Positions 22,886 to 37,300 of a DNA stretch of 64,000 bases are shown in pieces. The position numbers were made by a program, and so were the translations under genes. The notes under the pieces were generated by a model that was not told where the DNA came from, searched no databases, and saw only the letters and a program-made list of their open reading frames with translations. Source of the stretch: Pleodorina starrii (lineage: Eukaryota > Chlorophyta > Chlorophyceae > Chlamydomonadales > Volvocaceae); assembly GCA_030267565.1 (NCBI GenBank), contig BRXU01000022.1, positions 2,066,001 to 2,130,000 on the forward strand, in the 5' to 3' direction. Every line of letters starts with the position of its first letter. Within the stretch, counting starts at the first letter, position 1.

Positions 22886-25322
22886 ATGGTTCGATCGCGG
22901 GCGCTCAAGCGCTGGCGCCCTCCCCCAAGCCCAACGATGCGGACCCAGCTGGCGACCCTTGCGGTTGTGGGGCTGCTGCTAACGAGTCACGCCGCTGCAG
23001 CCGCGGGTCCAACTCGGCGCAGCCGTCGCCAGCTGACTGCGGAAGGAGCAGCCTCGGCTCCCTCGCCATCTTCGCCGTCCCTGCCGGCCTTTCCGCCGCT
23101 GCCACAGTTCGGGCCCGTGGAGAAGGCCGTTGTGGGGCCGCCGCCATCGCCGCCACCGGACGCGCACGGGGGCCCGCTAGTAAACGCAAGTTCTGGCAGC
23201 ACTTCTTCGCCTTCCTCGTCTCCTCCTCAATCTTCGCCGCCTCCGTCGGTGGCCGAGGGGCCCCAGGAGCAGCAACAACAGCTGCACCGCCAGGCAGCCA
23301 GCAGTCCCTTCAACTTCTCCACGGCTTCTACGCCCAGCCCTCCGGCTGCTGCCGGGCCCCCCTTGCCCGCAGCCGCTAACAGTTCCGTCCCTCCGGCACC
23401 CGTCAGCGACGGCGGTGGCGGCAACGCCTCCGCAGGGGGCGGCACCCGCGGTGGAGTGCTCGCCGCCAAGCCATCGCCGTCGCCGCCGCCAGCCACCCCA
23501 CCACCGGTGGTCCCGTCCAGCGGTGGCAACGCCACCGCCAATGCCACCCGAGCCGCAAACGCTACCGCCAGTCCCTCGCCATCCGAGGCTACACCCGCGC
23601 CCAGCTCCGGCAACATAGGCGTGTACAACCCCAATCGCACTACGTGCTGGGTGGCAAAGCGCGACTTCCCTCGCCGCGAGTGCATCCGCTGGGTGGACAA
23701 CTGCAGCGTGCCCAGCGCGTCCGAGACCGAGGCCTGCATGATGTGCAGCAGGGGTGAGTGCCTGGCTAGGGGCTCGGAGCAGGGCTGGGATGCGGCGGAG
23801 ACGGCTGTGCCGCTGAGAGCTGATGGGGCAGGGCGGGCTAGGGGTATGGATGGATGTTGGCGGTGGGGGCGCAGGGCAGGGCTGGGCGCGCGGACTCGTG
23901 ATGGTGCGGGAAAGGAGCAGGGCGAATGGTGCGGGTTGAAGGTACGTCTAGTTAGCGGCCAGCCCGAGGGGCCGCCCCGCTGCTGCTGAGGATCAGGAGA
24001 GCTGTCAGCGGTCAAGGCGATGACTGAGCGTAGGGGTTTGCCCCCCTGCCTCGATTACCAGATGTGGGCAGATTGATTGGCTATCCTTACCAGGCGCATA
24101 TGTACTAGACAAATAGACCTTGCGTTGTTCCCTCCTCCATTCGCAGGCTGGGGCGCGTATGACAGCCAGGAGGCGTGCTTGGCCGCCGGCGGCTACAAGT
24201 CTTCTGCGGCGGAGGCGCCAGGTGAAGCCAGCAATCCATCCAACGCCTCAGCGCCTTCCAAACCTCCAACTCCAGCTGCTGCCGGACCCACCTCGCCCGC
24301 AGCCGCCAACATCTCCGCCTCTCCAGCCCCAGCGGCCACCGTGAGCGACGGCGGCGGCGGCAGCGGTGGCGGCGGTGGCGGCGTCCCGTCCACCAAACCT
24401 CTGCCTTCGCCACCCAGCCCACCGCCGCGGCCGCCACCCAGCAGCGCTAATACATCAAATCTAACTCAAGCCACCAATGCCACCCTCAGCCCCTCGCCAT
24501 CCGAGTCCGCACCTGCGCCTGGCGCTCCTACGCAGCACCAGCCGCTGGGCCCCGGTCCTGCACCCAGCTCCGGCGACACGGGCGTGTTCAACCCCAACCG
24601 CACCAGCTGCTGGGTGTCCCCGCGCGACTTCCCTCGCCGCGAGTGCATCCGCTGGGTGGACAACTGCCGGGTGCCAAACGCGTCCGAGGTGGAGGCCTGC
24701 ATGATGTGCAGCAGGGGTGAGCACGTAACGGGCATACGGGCTGGGGTCGGGTGACGGCGGCCGGGCGCTAGATGTGGGGGGGGGGCTGGGCGCACTTGGA
24801 AAGGGTAAGCGGGCGGTTGTTGGCTGCGACGAACGGGACGAATGGGTGCTGGAGTCCAGAAGTATGCGGAGGATGGGTATGGCGCGCGGGCTTGCGCACT
24901 GGGCAAGCACGCGGCCGGTAGCTGCAGGGGAGGGGCGGTCGTTGCCGTGCGGGACCGGCGCTGCCCTGCGGACGGCCGGGCGCGCCGTATCGCATCGTAC
25001 CGTATCGTACCGTAGCGTATTATCGAAGCGTACTATGTGTCGTGAATGAAAACATATTTTTTCCTCCTGGGTCTGGGTCTGGGCAGGCTGCAGCGGAAGC
25101 GGTTTGCAAATTATTTGCCGGCATTTTGTGCCCGTGCCCTCCTGACCTTGTGCCTTGGCTGCCGCTTGCGTTGGTCTCAGGTTGGGGCACGTACGACAGT
25201 GAGGAGGCGTGCCTGGCTGCCGGCGGCTTCACGCCCTCTGCGGCAGGCATCGACCCGTCCACTTACCCCGCGCCCACGGCGGCCCCCAACAGCTGCAACT
25301 ACGACCCCACCACCAGAGCGCG
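22886..25322 (+). other. Gene segment: signal peptide and duplicated Cys-rich modules (exons 1-3)
   Basis: Exons 22886-23753, 24147-24716 and 25181-25322. MRTQLATLAVVGLLLTSHAA is a typical signal peptide. Two modules share NPNR-T-CWV--(R)DFPRRECIRWVDNC and EACMMCSRG. Each is interrupted by a phase-1 intron at the same point and finished in the next exon by GWG(A/T)YDS(Q/E)EACLAAGG. Linkers are rich in Pro, Ser, Ala and NAT/NAS glycosylation sites. I do not recognise the module by name. Confidence 0.8.
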
Positions 25323-28300
25323 GTAAGGGCCAGACTTAAGGTGGTGGTTTGTCTGTCTCTGTGAGGGCCGTTACAACGCTGTAGTCTCGGACCGTTACAA
25401 GGCTGTAACGGCCTGGCTGGCTGCGTGACGACGTCTGTCCACACCGTTGCATCCGGCTGGCTGCATGACGGTCTGGCTGGATGAGGGCGTACCGTGCGCC
25501 CATTGCCTTCCCATCCCCACCCTTGTCCCCTCGATGCCGCACATCCGCCCCCCGCTACAGGTCCGGCTCCAGCCCCTGTCCCCACCTGCTTCCCGACGTG
25601 ATGCTGTGGGAGTCGTACTCCACCTGGGCCGCCTCCTCTGGGGGCCAACCGACCCCCGGGTCGGGCTCGGCGGTGGTGCTGCCCGCCAACACGCGCGTCA
25701 TGATCACGGGATGCTCCTTCCGGGGAAGCGGCAGCAACGTGTTCGCGTCCATTCGCATTCCCGCAAGCTCTGAGGTGAGGTTGCCGTATGGCGGTGCGTG
25801 TGGGGGAGGGCGCGCGGGTGGGTGGCAGCCGTCGCGGGGTGCCGCCGAACATACGTTGCGCCCAACTCATACACGACCCGCATTCACGCTATGCTACCTC
25901 GACAGACCTTCCGCTATGTCCTCGGCCCCACGCAGGCGCACTTGTCGCTGGTTTCATTCGGTTCCGCCCGAGACCATTTCATTGTCGCTCACGTATCTCT
26001 CAACTCGAGTAGACAAACCCATCAAACGTTGAAATGACTTTGTCTACGTCTTTTCTGACGCTCCCTTCGCCCCGCCCTGCCCTTGCCCTTCTGGCCGCCC
26101 CGTCTCCCTTCTTCGGCCCCCTCAATTGCTCACCTCTGTTTCTCTTGATGCCCCCGCTCCGCCCACACCTCTTGCCCGTTGCGACAGCTGATCTTCGACG
26201 ACGCCCAAATCAATCTGGTAGTTGGGGCCATCTACGTGTACGGCCGCCTGCGGGCGGGCGGCGAGGGTTGCCGGGTGGGGGCGCCCATCAGCATCACCTT
26301 CCAACCGTCGGCGGGTGAGAGGGGCTGGGAAATGTAGACAGGCTTGTGGAGATGATGCTGACCCACATACCGTACCGCACCGCACCGCGGAGATGTGTCT
26401 TGCTGTGTTGTGTCCGCCCTGCCGTAACCGGATGTCAGCTGGTGCGATGCACGCTGCTCGCCTTCCCACGTTCCCAGTCCCCCTTTTCCCTCCTTCCCCT
26501 GTCGTATAAGAATGGGTGGGTTACAATTAACAGTTCCGGAGGTTCAGCGGCTGCAGCAGCTTGATCAACAACGTCCGCAGTGACTCATTTTATATAAAGG
26601 AGCATATCACTCCCTGACCCCTGCCCGCCCCTTCCCCCTTCTGCCTGCAGGTGTCCCTGAGAGCGACTTGGGCATCCAGGTGCTCCAGGGTGGCCTGCTG
26701 GACCTGCACGGCGCGGCCTACTACCCTACCTGGACCCGGCTGGCAGCCACCGTGCAGAGGGGCAACAATTGGTTGTCGCTGCAGGTGCGTGCGGGCTTAT
26801 CCGATGACGTGGGGCAGGGACGAGGGCGCTGTAATGCGGAATGACGGTTCGGCTGGGTGGAACACGCGGTGAGGTGGGGGTGGGGGTTGGGGTGGCGAAA
26901 TCCGTCCCGGAGTTGTCGGCGGAGTGTCAAGTTCAGTTCTTTGGTTGGGTTGTACGCGCCGTGGAATGTTCCCTCCGATAGCCCTTGCATGCCGCTCGCG
27001 CTCCGCTTGCCTCTAGTGCGGAATCGCTGCATCTCCTTCGCGCTGTTCCGCTATCGGATTCATCCGCTTAGCCGCCCTGTACAGTTCGGTGCGTCCATAA
27101 GGCCCCAACCCCAACCTTCGGTCACCTCATTCGCGGCCCCAGGACTGGGTTCCCTGGCGCCCCGGTCAGCTCCTGTTCGTCGCCACCAGCATCTACCGGG
27201 ACGAGTACGAGAACCAGAATGAGGTGGCGGCCGTACAGTCCGTCAGCCCCGACGGCCGCACGATCGTCGTCGACCGGCCCTTCCAGTACTCACACTACGG
27301 GTGCGTGTGCGCAAGCGGATTGGCAAGGCGGAGGAAAGCGGGGTCTCATTCATGTGTGCACGTGTGCGTGCTGTGAGGGCGGTGGTGGCGGTGGTGTCTT
27401 GCGGGGCCCGGCGATGGCAGTGCAGTGCGCCAGTTACGTGTGCGGTCGGCAGCAAAGTTGAGGCCTGAGATGGAAAGGCTTTGCGCGTGTGGGCCTTGTG
27501 CGCTTGGGTGTCAAGACGTGTGCGCAGAGGGATCGTGGGGTCTGCTGAGGCTGGCGAGGGCGCAGTCCGGGCCGATGCGCGGCGGAAGCCTGGTGAAGGG
27601 ACCGACCTGTCACGTGTTCAGCGCAGCGGTTCGCGGGTCGGTGACGGCCTTCGGGCACGGATCAGCACTGGACACTGCCGACACCCCGAGGGAGAGGCTG
27701 CGCCTTACGACCAGCGTGTGATTGCCGCATAATGCCGCATCGTGAAAGCCCAGCCTGCACTTGCGCTCGATTTGAGCACATTGCCTCACTACATCGACCT
27801 GTCGTGCCCTATTTTGCGTACATGAATGCATTCCCGCATCGGGCAAAACGTCCCGGTCATCTCGTGTGAAGCGACAGCTTTCCTTCCAACACGTCTTGTC
27901 TTCCGGGCCGGCATATCTTCTCCTTCACACCGGCCCGCTCAGCCCCACGCCACTCCCTTTCCGCCTCGACCTCAGTGGCCCCGAGTACCAGACGGAGGTG
28001 GGGCTGCTGAGCCGCTCCATTCTGCTGCAGAGCTGGCCTGGCTCCGGAGCCACATCGCGGGGAGCGCACGTGCGGATCATGGGCCAGGTGCGTGGACGGC
28101 TGGATGGGTGGTAGGGGACCCTGGAGGCGAAGGAAGGAGCGTCGGCTCGGCGAGCGTGCGCAGATGGACGAGGGGACCCTTCCGTCTGCGCTACGCCACA
28201 CACTTGCGTTTCCTGCTTCCGCTGCCGTGCGTGACGGCGACTCTTTGGGATGTGTTCCTTGCCCTACCCCGCGACTCTCGAACCCAATCTTTACGGAGTC

Positions 28301-31300
28301 CCGGGATACCCACACCGCACGACAGGGCCGGCTGGAGGGCGTCCTGTCGTACCGCATGGGCCAGCTCAACATGCTGGGCGCCTACCCCATCCACTGGTGA
28401 GTGCGACACCACACGGAAGTGGCATTGCCGCCGCGAAGACGCCCCGCCCCGCCCTGCTGCGCCGCCAGCTCTATACCAACCCGACTTCCTCTCCGTGTGC
28501 TGGTTGGCCCTGGTCTCTGGTTCGCTGCGACCGGCGTCCTGTCTTTCGTTGTCCCGAGCCGTCAGTGCAGCCGTTGGAACCGCGTCAACCACTGCCCAAG
28601 GAAGGAAGGAAGCCGTGAGATGACGCAGCTGGACCCCCTCCCGAACCCCTCTGCAGGCACAACGCTGGCGACGCGGGGGGTGGCGTGTCCTATGCAAAGG
28701 ACTGCGCGGTATATGCTTCGTACTACCGCTGTGAGTTGGCTGCCGGATGCTCTTGTGGTATCCTGCAGAATGATTTTATCGTCTTGCTGCAGCAGTCCCA
28801 AGGGCCTTTTGCTGCGTCCGCCAAAGCCTTCCGCACCCCGTAAGCCTTCCCGCTCTAATGCCGCTTTCTAACCTTGACTTGCAACCATCTTCGAGTCTGG
28901 CATTGCTCGTTTTGATACTTGACCCGCCGCCGCCATCGGTCCCACTCCCACACCCCCAAACACACACTCACACAGGTTTTGTGGTCCACGGTACCAACAA
29001 CCTGGTCCTGTCCGACAATGTGGCCTTCCACGCCACGGGCAGCTGCTTCTACCTGGAGGTGGGGGAGGGAGGGAGGGAGGGAGGGAGGGGGCCGAGAGGA
29101 AGGGAGCAATAGCGAGGGAGGAGGTCGTGTGTGTGTGTGGAAGGATCGATAGACCTGCCACGGCTCAGGCCGCCCGATCCTCATTCGCGGCGGTGCATTG
29201 GTAGGGGTTGCTTTGGTCGGTCAAGCGCCGTTAATCCCTTGCCACCCCCACTGCAGGCAAAGGCAGCTGAATATCGCCCTCCAACACCTTTCTGCTCTTT
29301 TAACAACAGCGGGGCCCCAACCCTGCCGCTGATGTTCTGAACCATCGCATCTTCCGTTCCTTCCCCCAGGATGGCGTTGAGGAGGGCAACTGGCTGCAGC
29401 ACAACCTGGGCGCCTTCGTGCACGTCATCGGCTACCCAGCGGGGGGTGTCACGCAGAGCGGAGAGGTGTTCGTGCAGGTGCGCGGAGTCGGAATGCGGGG
29501 GGGGGGGGAAGGGTAATTAGAACGGCCCGGGGCGAGGGAAGGGTCTTGCGGCCTGGTCTCGCTGTCGGTGAACGTTCACACAGAAAGGGGGAGAGGTCAA
29601 GAGCCTTTGCGGGTGGTTGATGGGTAGCAGGGCGCAGCAGGCGGCATGGGAATGCGGGACAACGCGCGGACGGTCTCGGGGAGGGCACTGAGCCGTCTGA
29701 GTGGCGCACATTTGCGAGTGCCGCTGCCGCTGCGCTGGCGGCCGCGGGGACAGGATCTGGGCGGGGGCTTGAGATAAAGGCGCACTTGACACTACGGCCT
29801 TGGGCCGTCTGCGCACGGAACTCTCTGCCGGCCATCAAGAAGAGGGTTCCCGAGGCGGCAGGACCCTCTTAAGGTCTCCCACACCCCGATTCCCCGCAGG
29901 GTCCGGGCCTGGCCCACCCCGCCGATGCCGCCGCGGGCGTCTTCTACGCCGCCAATCCCAACAACGCCTTCAAGGACAACGCGGCCAGCGGCGGTTTCGC
30001 AGGCTTCAATTTCCCCGTGCTGCCCGAGCCCATCGGGGTAGGTGGGGGAGAGAGGGTCAGGGAGGCGGGGTACCGGAGGTGGTTTGTTGGCCCACCGAGC
30101 TAGTGGTCGGGAGGGGCACATGGTCGCACGGGCGCGGGAACCGTCGAAGCATTCGCCCCTTGTGGCGCCGCTGAGGAGAGCGGAGAAGGCAGGGGCAGGG
30201 CGCCGCGGGGCGGGGCAGGATATTGCTCGGATGCTGTGTGGGGAGAATGACGACTGCGGGCAATTAACCCGGGGGGTTTTGAACGGCCGTGTTGGGGCTG
30301 GCGAGGGGGTCGGTCGCGTTACCGGATTGCCACCGGTATGATGTCACATTCTTCGCGTTGTCGCATGCTGCGTTGCTCCTGTTTGCTCGAATGGGCCCCG
30401 CCGAACCTCCAGGAAGGCTAAAGCCTTCCCAGGCCGCCCGCCCTACCTCGTCCTCTCGTCCGTTATGACCTCGCGATAACGCTACCAACCCGCCCGCTGC
30501 ACTCCCCTCGGGTCCAGTGTCCACACGCTGCTACATGGCCCCCCTCCCATCCTCCCCTTCCACAGGACCACCGGTGGATGCGCAGCACGCTTAACCCCAG
30601 CAAGCGGCCGCTGCGGCTCTTCGACGGCAACACCGCTCACTCCTCCGGATACTTTTGGTGCGTGCTTGGCTGGTCAGTGTTCGTACCTTCGCCTTCGCTT
30701 CAGTGTTCGAACAGTCAGCCTTCGCCTACCCTAGCAGTTCAGCAGTTCGGCCGCTTCTGCCCACCACCGAACTGCACGAGGCCAGGACCGTCTGTCGTTC
30801 CCTTACGCGCCCCCCCCCTCGAGCGGTGCGCTTGGCCCGGCCACCCTGACACCTGCCTACCCGACTACCCCCGCCGACCGACACGGTGACGACAGCGGAT
30901 GACGGGTAGGAAGGCTCCCGCCACACCTTGCTGACTCTGTCCGTCCCTACCTGCTGGTCTCCAGGCTCATGGCGGGGAGCATCTATGTGGGCGGCAAGCT
31001 GTGGATAGACGATGCAGACGGCGGCAAGCTGTACTACAGCAACGGGCGGTACGAGATGGATACGCGGTGAGCAGATTGGGTGCATATCGGGTTTGGGGCT
31101 GGATGCAGGGCGGGCGGGCGGGTGGGTGGGACTGAGGGCGGCTGGAAGGCCGGGAGGAGTCGTCGCGGGGCTCCACAAACTGACTGGTAGCCTCGCTATC
31201 TGCATGCTTGCTTGTTCCCTTCGCAGTGACGACACCGGCACTGCCCTGGCCTTCCATTCCTTCACCCGCAACCGCGTATGGTTGGGCCAGTGGGGTATCA

Positions 31301-34300
31301 GCCACTGGGGCGCGCGCGTGCGGGTGCGGGACTGGGAGGCGCACGACTGCGTACGCGGCGCGAACATATTCGGTCTGGCGCAACTGGCGGACGCGGTGGT
31401 CAATGGCCGCTCGGGCAACGTTGACGCGCAGTGAGTCGACGGGGTTGGGTCGGGTTCGGGTCGTGATGGGGTTGGGGGTCGGGTTCATAGGGGTTGGCGG
31501 GGCGTGCTGTTTGCAATGCTGCCGTGTCGCCGGCCCGGTAGCTGTTTGCAAGTTGTTCGGTTCGTCGTGGAGAAGTTGAGAGAAGTGAAACGTGGGGGCG
31601 GTTGTGGCAAGGGGCTGCGAACTGAGTGTGCCCTGGTGCTAATTGGTTTTGTGACCCCCTCGTGTCTTCCGGTTCTGTTCGACAGCATCTAAACACGACC
31701 CTGCCTGCACGCCCGCCCACCGGTATTGTGCCCAGGTACCCCGCCGGCGACCACGACCCCATCGCTGGCTTCCGGTGGTACGACACCCGCGTCATGACTG
31801 TACTGACCAACGTGACGTTCCAGAACTATGTCTACCAGCCCAACCTGGGGGTGGGCCGGCAGAGCGTTTGGTTTTCGATGGTGCACAGGTGGGTGGGGAT
31901 GGGGCGGCTGGATGGGCGTTGGCGGTTGCGCATGGGGCGTTGGCAGTCGGGAGCGGCATTTTGAGTCTTGTTGGAGGTTTTTAAGTTGAGCAGCAGAAAG
32001 AGAGCGAGGAGTGTGGTCGTGCAGAGCTGAGTAGCCCTCTTAAGGCATCCCGGTCTATTTCGTCCCTGGATGGTGGCCGCCGCCATGTCAGGGTGTAGGC
32101 GAAAATGGACGCATTGCGGGGTGGCGAACAGGTGATACGTCCTCCCTGCATCTGCCTGCGCAGTCGTACTACTGTACTACCATGAACCAATTGTACTCGC
32201 GCGTAGTTGGTGCGGTGATTCGTCTTCGACGGAGACGGTTGTGCCAATGGGAGCTGATGGGGCAGGGGATGCTAGACTTGTGGATGGATATTGGCGGTGG
32301 GGGCGCAGGGCAGGATGCCATCAGGACCCACGTGGGCGCGTGAGCGATGCCGTTCGCATACCATACAACTCGTCCCTTCGTCCATCACACCCCTTGTCAT
32401 CTTTACACGCTGTTTGGCGGCTGTGCGCACATGTGCTGGACAATCAGTCCCATCCCCTTTTTTCCGTGCCCCACAAAACCGGCCCGCCACCCAGCTCATT
32501 GCCCTGCCTCCCGCCACCCTCCCTTAGTGACGAGTACAAGCCCGCCTACATCTCCGCCAGCCGCGCCATCACCTACCGCAACATCGATGGCCGGGCGCTG
32601 GTCAACAACCCGCCCGTGGCCACCGGTGCGGGCAGGTACTTCAACTGGATTGGTAAGCTCGTCCCGGGGAGCGAGGGGACGGAGGCGTGGGAGTTCTGCT
32701 GTTTTCAAGGTCATCACGGCTACAGCCAGGCGCCAGCTCTTGAGCGGGGATCTCGTTCAGTGGAGGGACCAGCTGCGTTCGTTGTGCCATGCCATCCCCT
32801 TCCCTCCTGCCCTCCCCTGCACATGTGTCATGCACCACATGTCTCTCCTCTGTCATGGCTCTCTCCTTGACCCCCCTTGTCCACCTTATCACGCCCTCCT
32901 TCCCGCTTCTCCCTCCGGCCCCACAGACACGGACGGCACCGCCACTCTGCGCGGCCGGCCCACGCTGGTTGGCAGCTGGCCCACCTGGTGGAACCTGGGC
33001 CCGGACTGCACCTACCAGCCGCTGGGCAATGTGTACTGGTGCGACTACCTGCCCTGGAGGGCCGTTGCGCGGCTGGAGGTGCGGGTGCCGGGATACACGG
33101 TGCCGGTGAGTGGAGGGACGGACGACACGGGGGTAGCGGGGAGGGGAAAGGTGAAAAGGGGGACCGCAGCGGGGGGGAAGGGTGCGGAAACACCGGAAAC
33201 AGCATTTGGCGCGATTGAGGAAGAGTGGGTGGAGAAGGGATGGTTCATTGGTGGGCTGAACATATTGCATGTGCATGTGCGGTAAGGGGTTTTGGGAGGC
33301 GGAGAAGCGAAGGGTTCCGCGGCCCAAGACAAGTGCGAAAGTGCGAACGGGAGTGACGGTGCTTGGGATTACCATTGCTAAGAGCGGCTGCCATCGCGTC
33401 ATCGTGATGAAAGCCTCAGCCTGAAAGCCACTTGTCTGAAGCGAACTGATTGATGCAGGCAGATCGACAGCCAGGCGGACGGACAGTACTGTCCGTCCGC
33501 CTGCATGCTGTCTGCGTGCACGCCCGGGCGGGAAGGGAGGGAAAGCGGCGCAAGCAGGCCCAGATGAGGCGTCCCTGCTGACCGCCGCTGACCGACCTAT
33601 GCACGGGGGGATAAGAACAATGGTCGTCCTTCGTTACCTGGTGTTGCCTCATTTCCTGTCGCTCCTCTCGCGCCTGTGCCATTGCCCGCCTCCGGCCGCC
33701 TGCCGTCCCTTCTTCTCGTCTCCTCTCTCCCCTATGCTGTAGGTCGACACGGGCAACGCCTTCTCCCCCGACCCCGCCTACTACCTGGGCTACGTTGCGC
33801 AGTTCGGACATAGGGGTTCGGATACCCGCAACATGACTGTCACGCGGAACGAGGTGAGCAAGGCACGCGGTGTCAGCCAGTGCCGAGCAGTAGCCACACC
33901 CGTACCGACTGCACCCAAGCCGCCTTCCTTTCACTAAAGCTTGTAGGGTTAACAGTAAGACAGGGGGTGGCATTTTCGTCCCAGCGCTGGCGGACACGTG
34001 GACAGATGTGTGGACAGACGATGTCGGCCATCCCCCTTCACGGGCTCCGGCCCATACGTGGATAACCCCCCTTCTTGCAAATTCACTTTTCAAACCCCCC
34101 CCCACGTGTCTCCGGATCTTCCGGTGTCCCTTACTTTCCCCTCTACGGCCGCTTATCCTTGATCTGCCTCGTGAAGGGTCTGGAGCCCACCGTATCAAAC
34201 ACCTCTGCCTCGTACCTCTGCAGGGAATTACTGGAGTCAGCGGTTCGGGGGGCTGGTACCTGCACATGGACGCGGGGTGCACACAGAACCTGCAGGTGAG

Positions 34301-37300
34301 ATGGGGGGGCAACTGCGGCGTGCAGGAAAGGGAACGGCGCACTGCACGGGGTTACATGAGTTGTTCGGCGTGCAGTCTCGTGGGCTTTGATCTCGTCGGT
34401 TTCAGTTGGTTGGGTGCGGACAGACGAGTATTACACGGGCTCACTTGCCGTGCATGTATCCATGTATCGGGACCTCCGGCGCCAACCCCGGGACAGGACC
34501 ATGCATATGCGGCTTGGTGAGTGGCATGGACGTCGTGCGCATGGGCATGGCGGGTCAAAGCATTTCTTTTCCAAGGTTCCGCTCGATACACGCCATGCAC
34601 CCATGCTCCCCACTGTTATCCTCTGCTCCGCCCCTTCTTCCCGTTCTCTAGGTGTTCATGACGCAGATACCGCCCGGCAACAGCCTCGTGTTCGCCACCC
34701 GCTATCCGCAAGGTGGGCTCGGAAGGGGGTAAATAGGCGCCGGGGTTTCCGAGGTGCCTTGGACGGGACGGGAACAAACGGGTGCGTGTTCAATGGTTCC
34801 CGCCTCCCGGCGGCAAGACGCCTGCGGACGGTCCGTCGGTTGGAGGAATTTGCAGCGCCCGGCCGTCACGTCACGTCACGGTTTTCCCAACTTGAAAGGC
34901 CCTGCCTCACGGCTAGCCTTACTGGCTTCTGCTCGCTACGCCCCGCCCCGTCCCGCCCCGCCGCACTTCTGACTGCCCCAGCCGCCGCAACACCCGGAGT
35001 CACATCACTTCAGCCCACCCCTTGTCCTTCCCGGTTCACCTTTTGACCCCATCTGTGTATCGCTTGGCGGCCCCCCCCCCAACAGGCAGCACCTTTTCCG
35101 TTTCCCGCGAGTTCCGGTGGTACACCTCCCTCAGCTCCCCCGTGACCCAGGCGGGCAGCCTGGCGGAGGTGCTGGGGGGCGGGGGCGACCTCTACTGGTT
35201 CAGCGGCAAGCACCTGTACATCAAGATGGTGGACCCGGGTGAGGGGAAGGGGGGGGGTGGGCGGGGTGGAGAAGACACGGTGGGCTGGGAGGGGGAAGAC
35301 AGGGTCTGCCGCTGTGCCGCATGCTGGTGTGGACTGAGATCTGGAATTTCGTATTTGGGCCGGCTGAGAGCGGGTTGGCCGGCCAAGTACGGGTAGAGGG
35401 AGGCGATACGGGAGAGGAGGGGTCAGCAGAAAGCGAGTGGGGTGTAACGGCGGATTGTGGGTGTGGGCGTGTGGCAGCGAAGGGAAGAAGGTTGAGAAAT
35501 GGGGGCGAGTCCGTCAGCCGCACACCCGCTGTAGGAGGGGGATGGAGAAGGATCTACCCCTGCAGGCGGTGTGGATTTGGTAAGGACATGGGAGGGGCTG
35601 GAGTGATAGGGGCGACCTGCACGGACCGGCGGTGCGCATACCGTACCCAGTCGTGGACTGCCTCGAGCCCACGAAGTTAGCCGGACCTCCACCTTTGTCC
35701 ACCCACCCCGGACCTGACATTGCCACGAACACTCTCTTCACCCCGTCCCCCCCCCTCCCTCTTCCCCCCTCCCTCCATTTCAGGCGACGGATCTGTGGAC
35801 CCGCCCTTCTCCGTGGACGGCGTCACGGTCTGGTAAGGTTTCCCTCGTGTTTGCGGTGCTGTGTCTTACCCCGCCTGGCGTCCCTGCCCTCTATTAAATG
35901 GCGTGCGCAACCCACGTGCGCTTTGATGTCTATACAAGAAAACTGTGTTCGCACAAACAGCCCTGCTGAAATGAGTGCTATGTAACGAAGCACCCCGTTG
36001 TGCTGTCGCGTTGATGGGTGGCCGGGGCAACCGAGCTGGGGAGAGGCCGGCCCTTCAGATGAAGCACTTGGTCGCATGCCTACATTACGGTAGGTTGCTG
36101 AAGCCGGATGCGTTGCGTACGCCTGCAAGGACAACATGCTGCACGAGGCACAAGCGAGTGATGCATGGTGCCCCCCCCCGCTCGCTCGTACTCGCTTGCT
36201 GCTCGCATGCCAACCCAGGGGAACCAGGTACTATTCGGCGTGGTATTGGATCAACGTCACCAGTATGGGTGGACAGGTGCGAGTGGGGGCGTGAAACGGG
36301 GAGGCCCGGGAACACGGCGCGGGTGCAGTGTGGAAAAAACATGGAGAGAAGGGGGTGGGCATGCCGGGCGGCCGTTCGCCGGTTGATGGCTACGTCGCTT
36401 GTCGCCGCACGATCACCCGGGCCAGGCCGCAGTCGTTTTTGCACTCCCTCTGGACATGTTTGTGTTCGAGTTTGTAGGACAGTGAAATGCATCCTCGGCA
36501 GCCTGGCCTCAACTGAGGCACATGCCAACTGATTGGCAGCCTGACGCCTTTGCCCCGACTCTGGACTCTGAACTTACCTCGCCTCACTGCTGTGAGTTCG
36601 TTTCCTCGCTTGCAACACTGTGGGGGCTGGCTGGCTGGCTGTTTGCAGGACCCGTGGACGTGTCCTTGGGTGGCGGGCGGCACAGCCGCCGCCCCCGGGG
36701 CGCGCTTCTGCCCCATGGTTGCTGACCCTGCCACCGACATCCCGGACGCGCTGCCCTCCTACTACAACAGCTGGGTGGACCCCTTCTGCACTGACGTCGC
36801 GCCGCCGGGTGAGGAGATGCGGGAAAGGGGTGGGAGGGTGATGAGCGCCTGGGGCGGGGCCAGGGACTGTTTAATCGCACCGATGCAGGGTGAACATCTG
36901 TCAATACAGCGAAGAGCTTGGCGTAGTTGCTTTGCAACAAGCACGGCGCACACAAGGCCCTTGCGTCCCAATAGAACTTGAGCTACGGTCGCCTGAACCG
37001 TGAATCTCCCGCCGAAGCTCTCAACCCCATAATTATCTGTCCCCTGCATTTGTTTCCTGTTCAAGGCTGCCTTCGTCGGACACGTTCCCTGTCGTACCTA
37101 CACACGCAGTATTTTCTCCTATAAAACCAATGACCCGCTGCTTCCTTTGGCCTTCCTCTGGACCGAGGAGTCTTTTGACCGCCGAGGCCTGTCTTGCGGG
37201 GACTGTATACTGTCCCATTTCCTGAGCATCGTGCGTTCGTCTGCCGTGCTGCGCGCAGCTAACCTGGCCTTGGGGATGCAGACAGACATCCCTCCCAGCC

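Noticed and set aside
22639..23379. Alternative plus-strand 246-codon frame over exon 1 of the G8 gene
   Set aside because: Different frame from the signal-peptide exon; it lacks splice continuity and its residues are typical of an off-frame GC-rich read.
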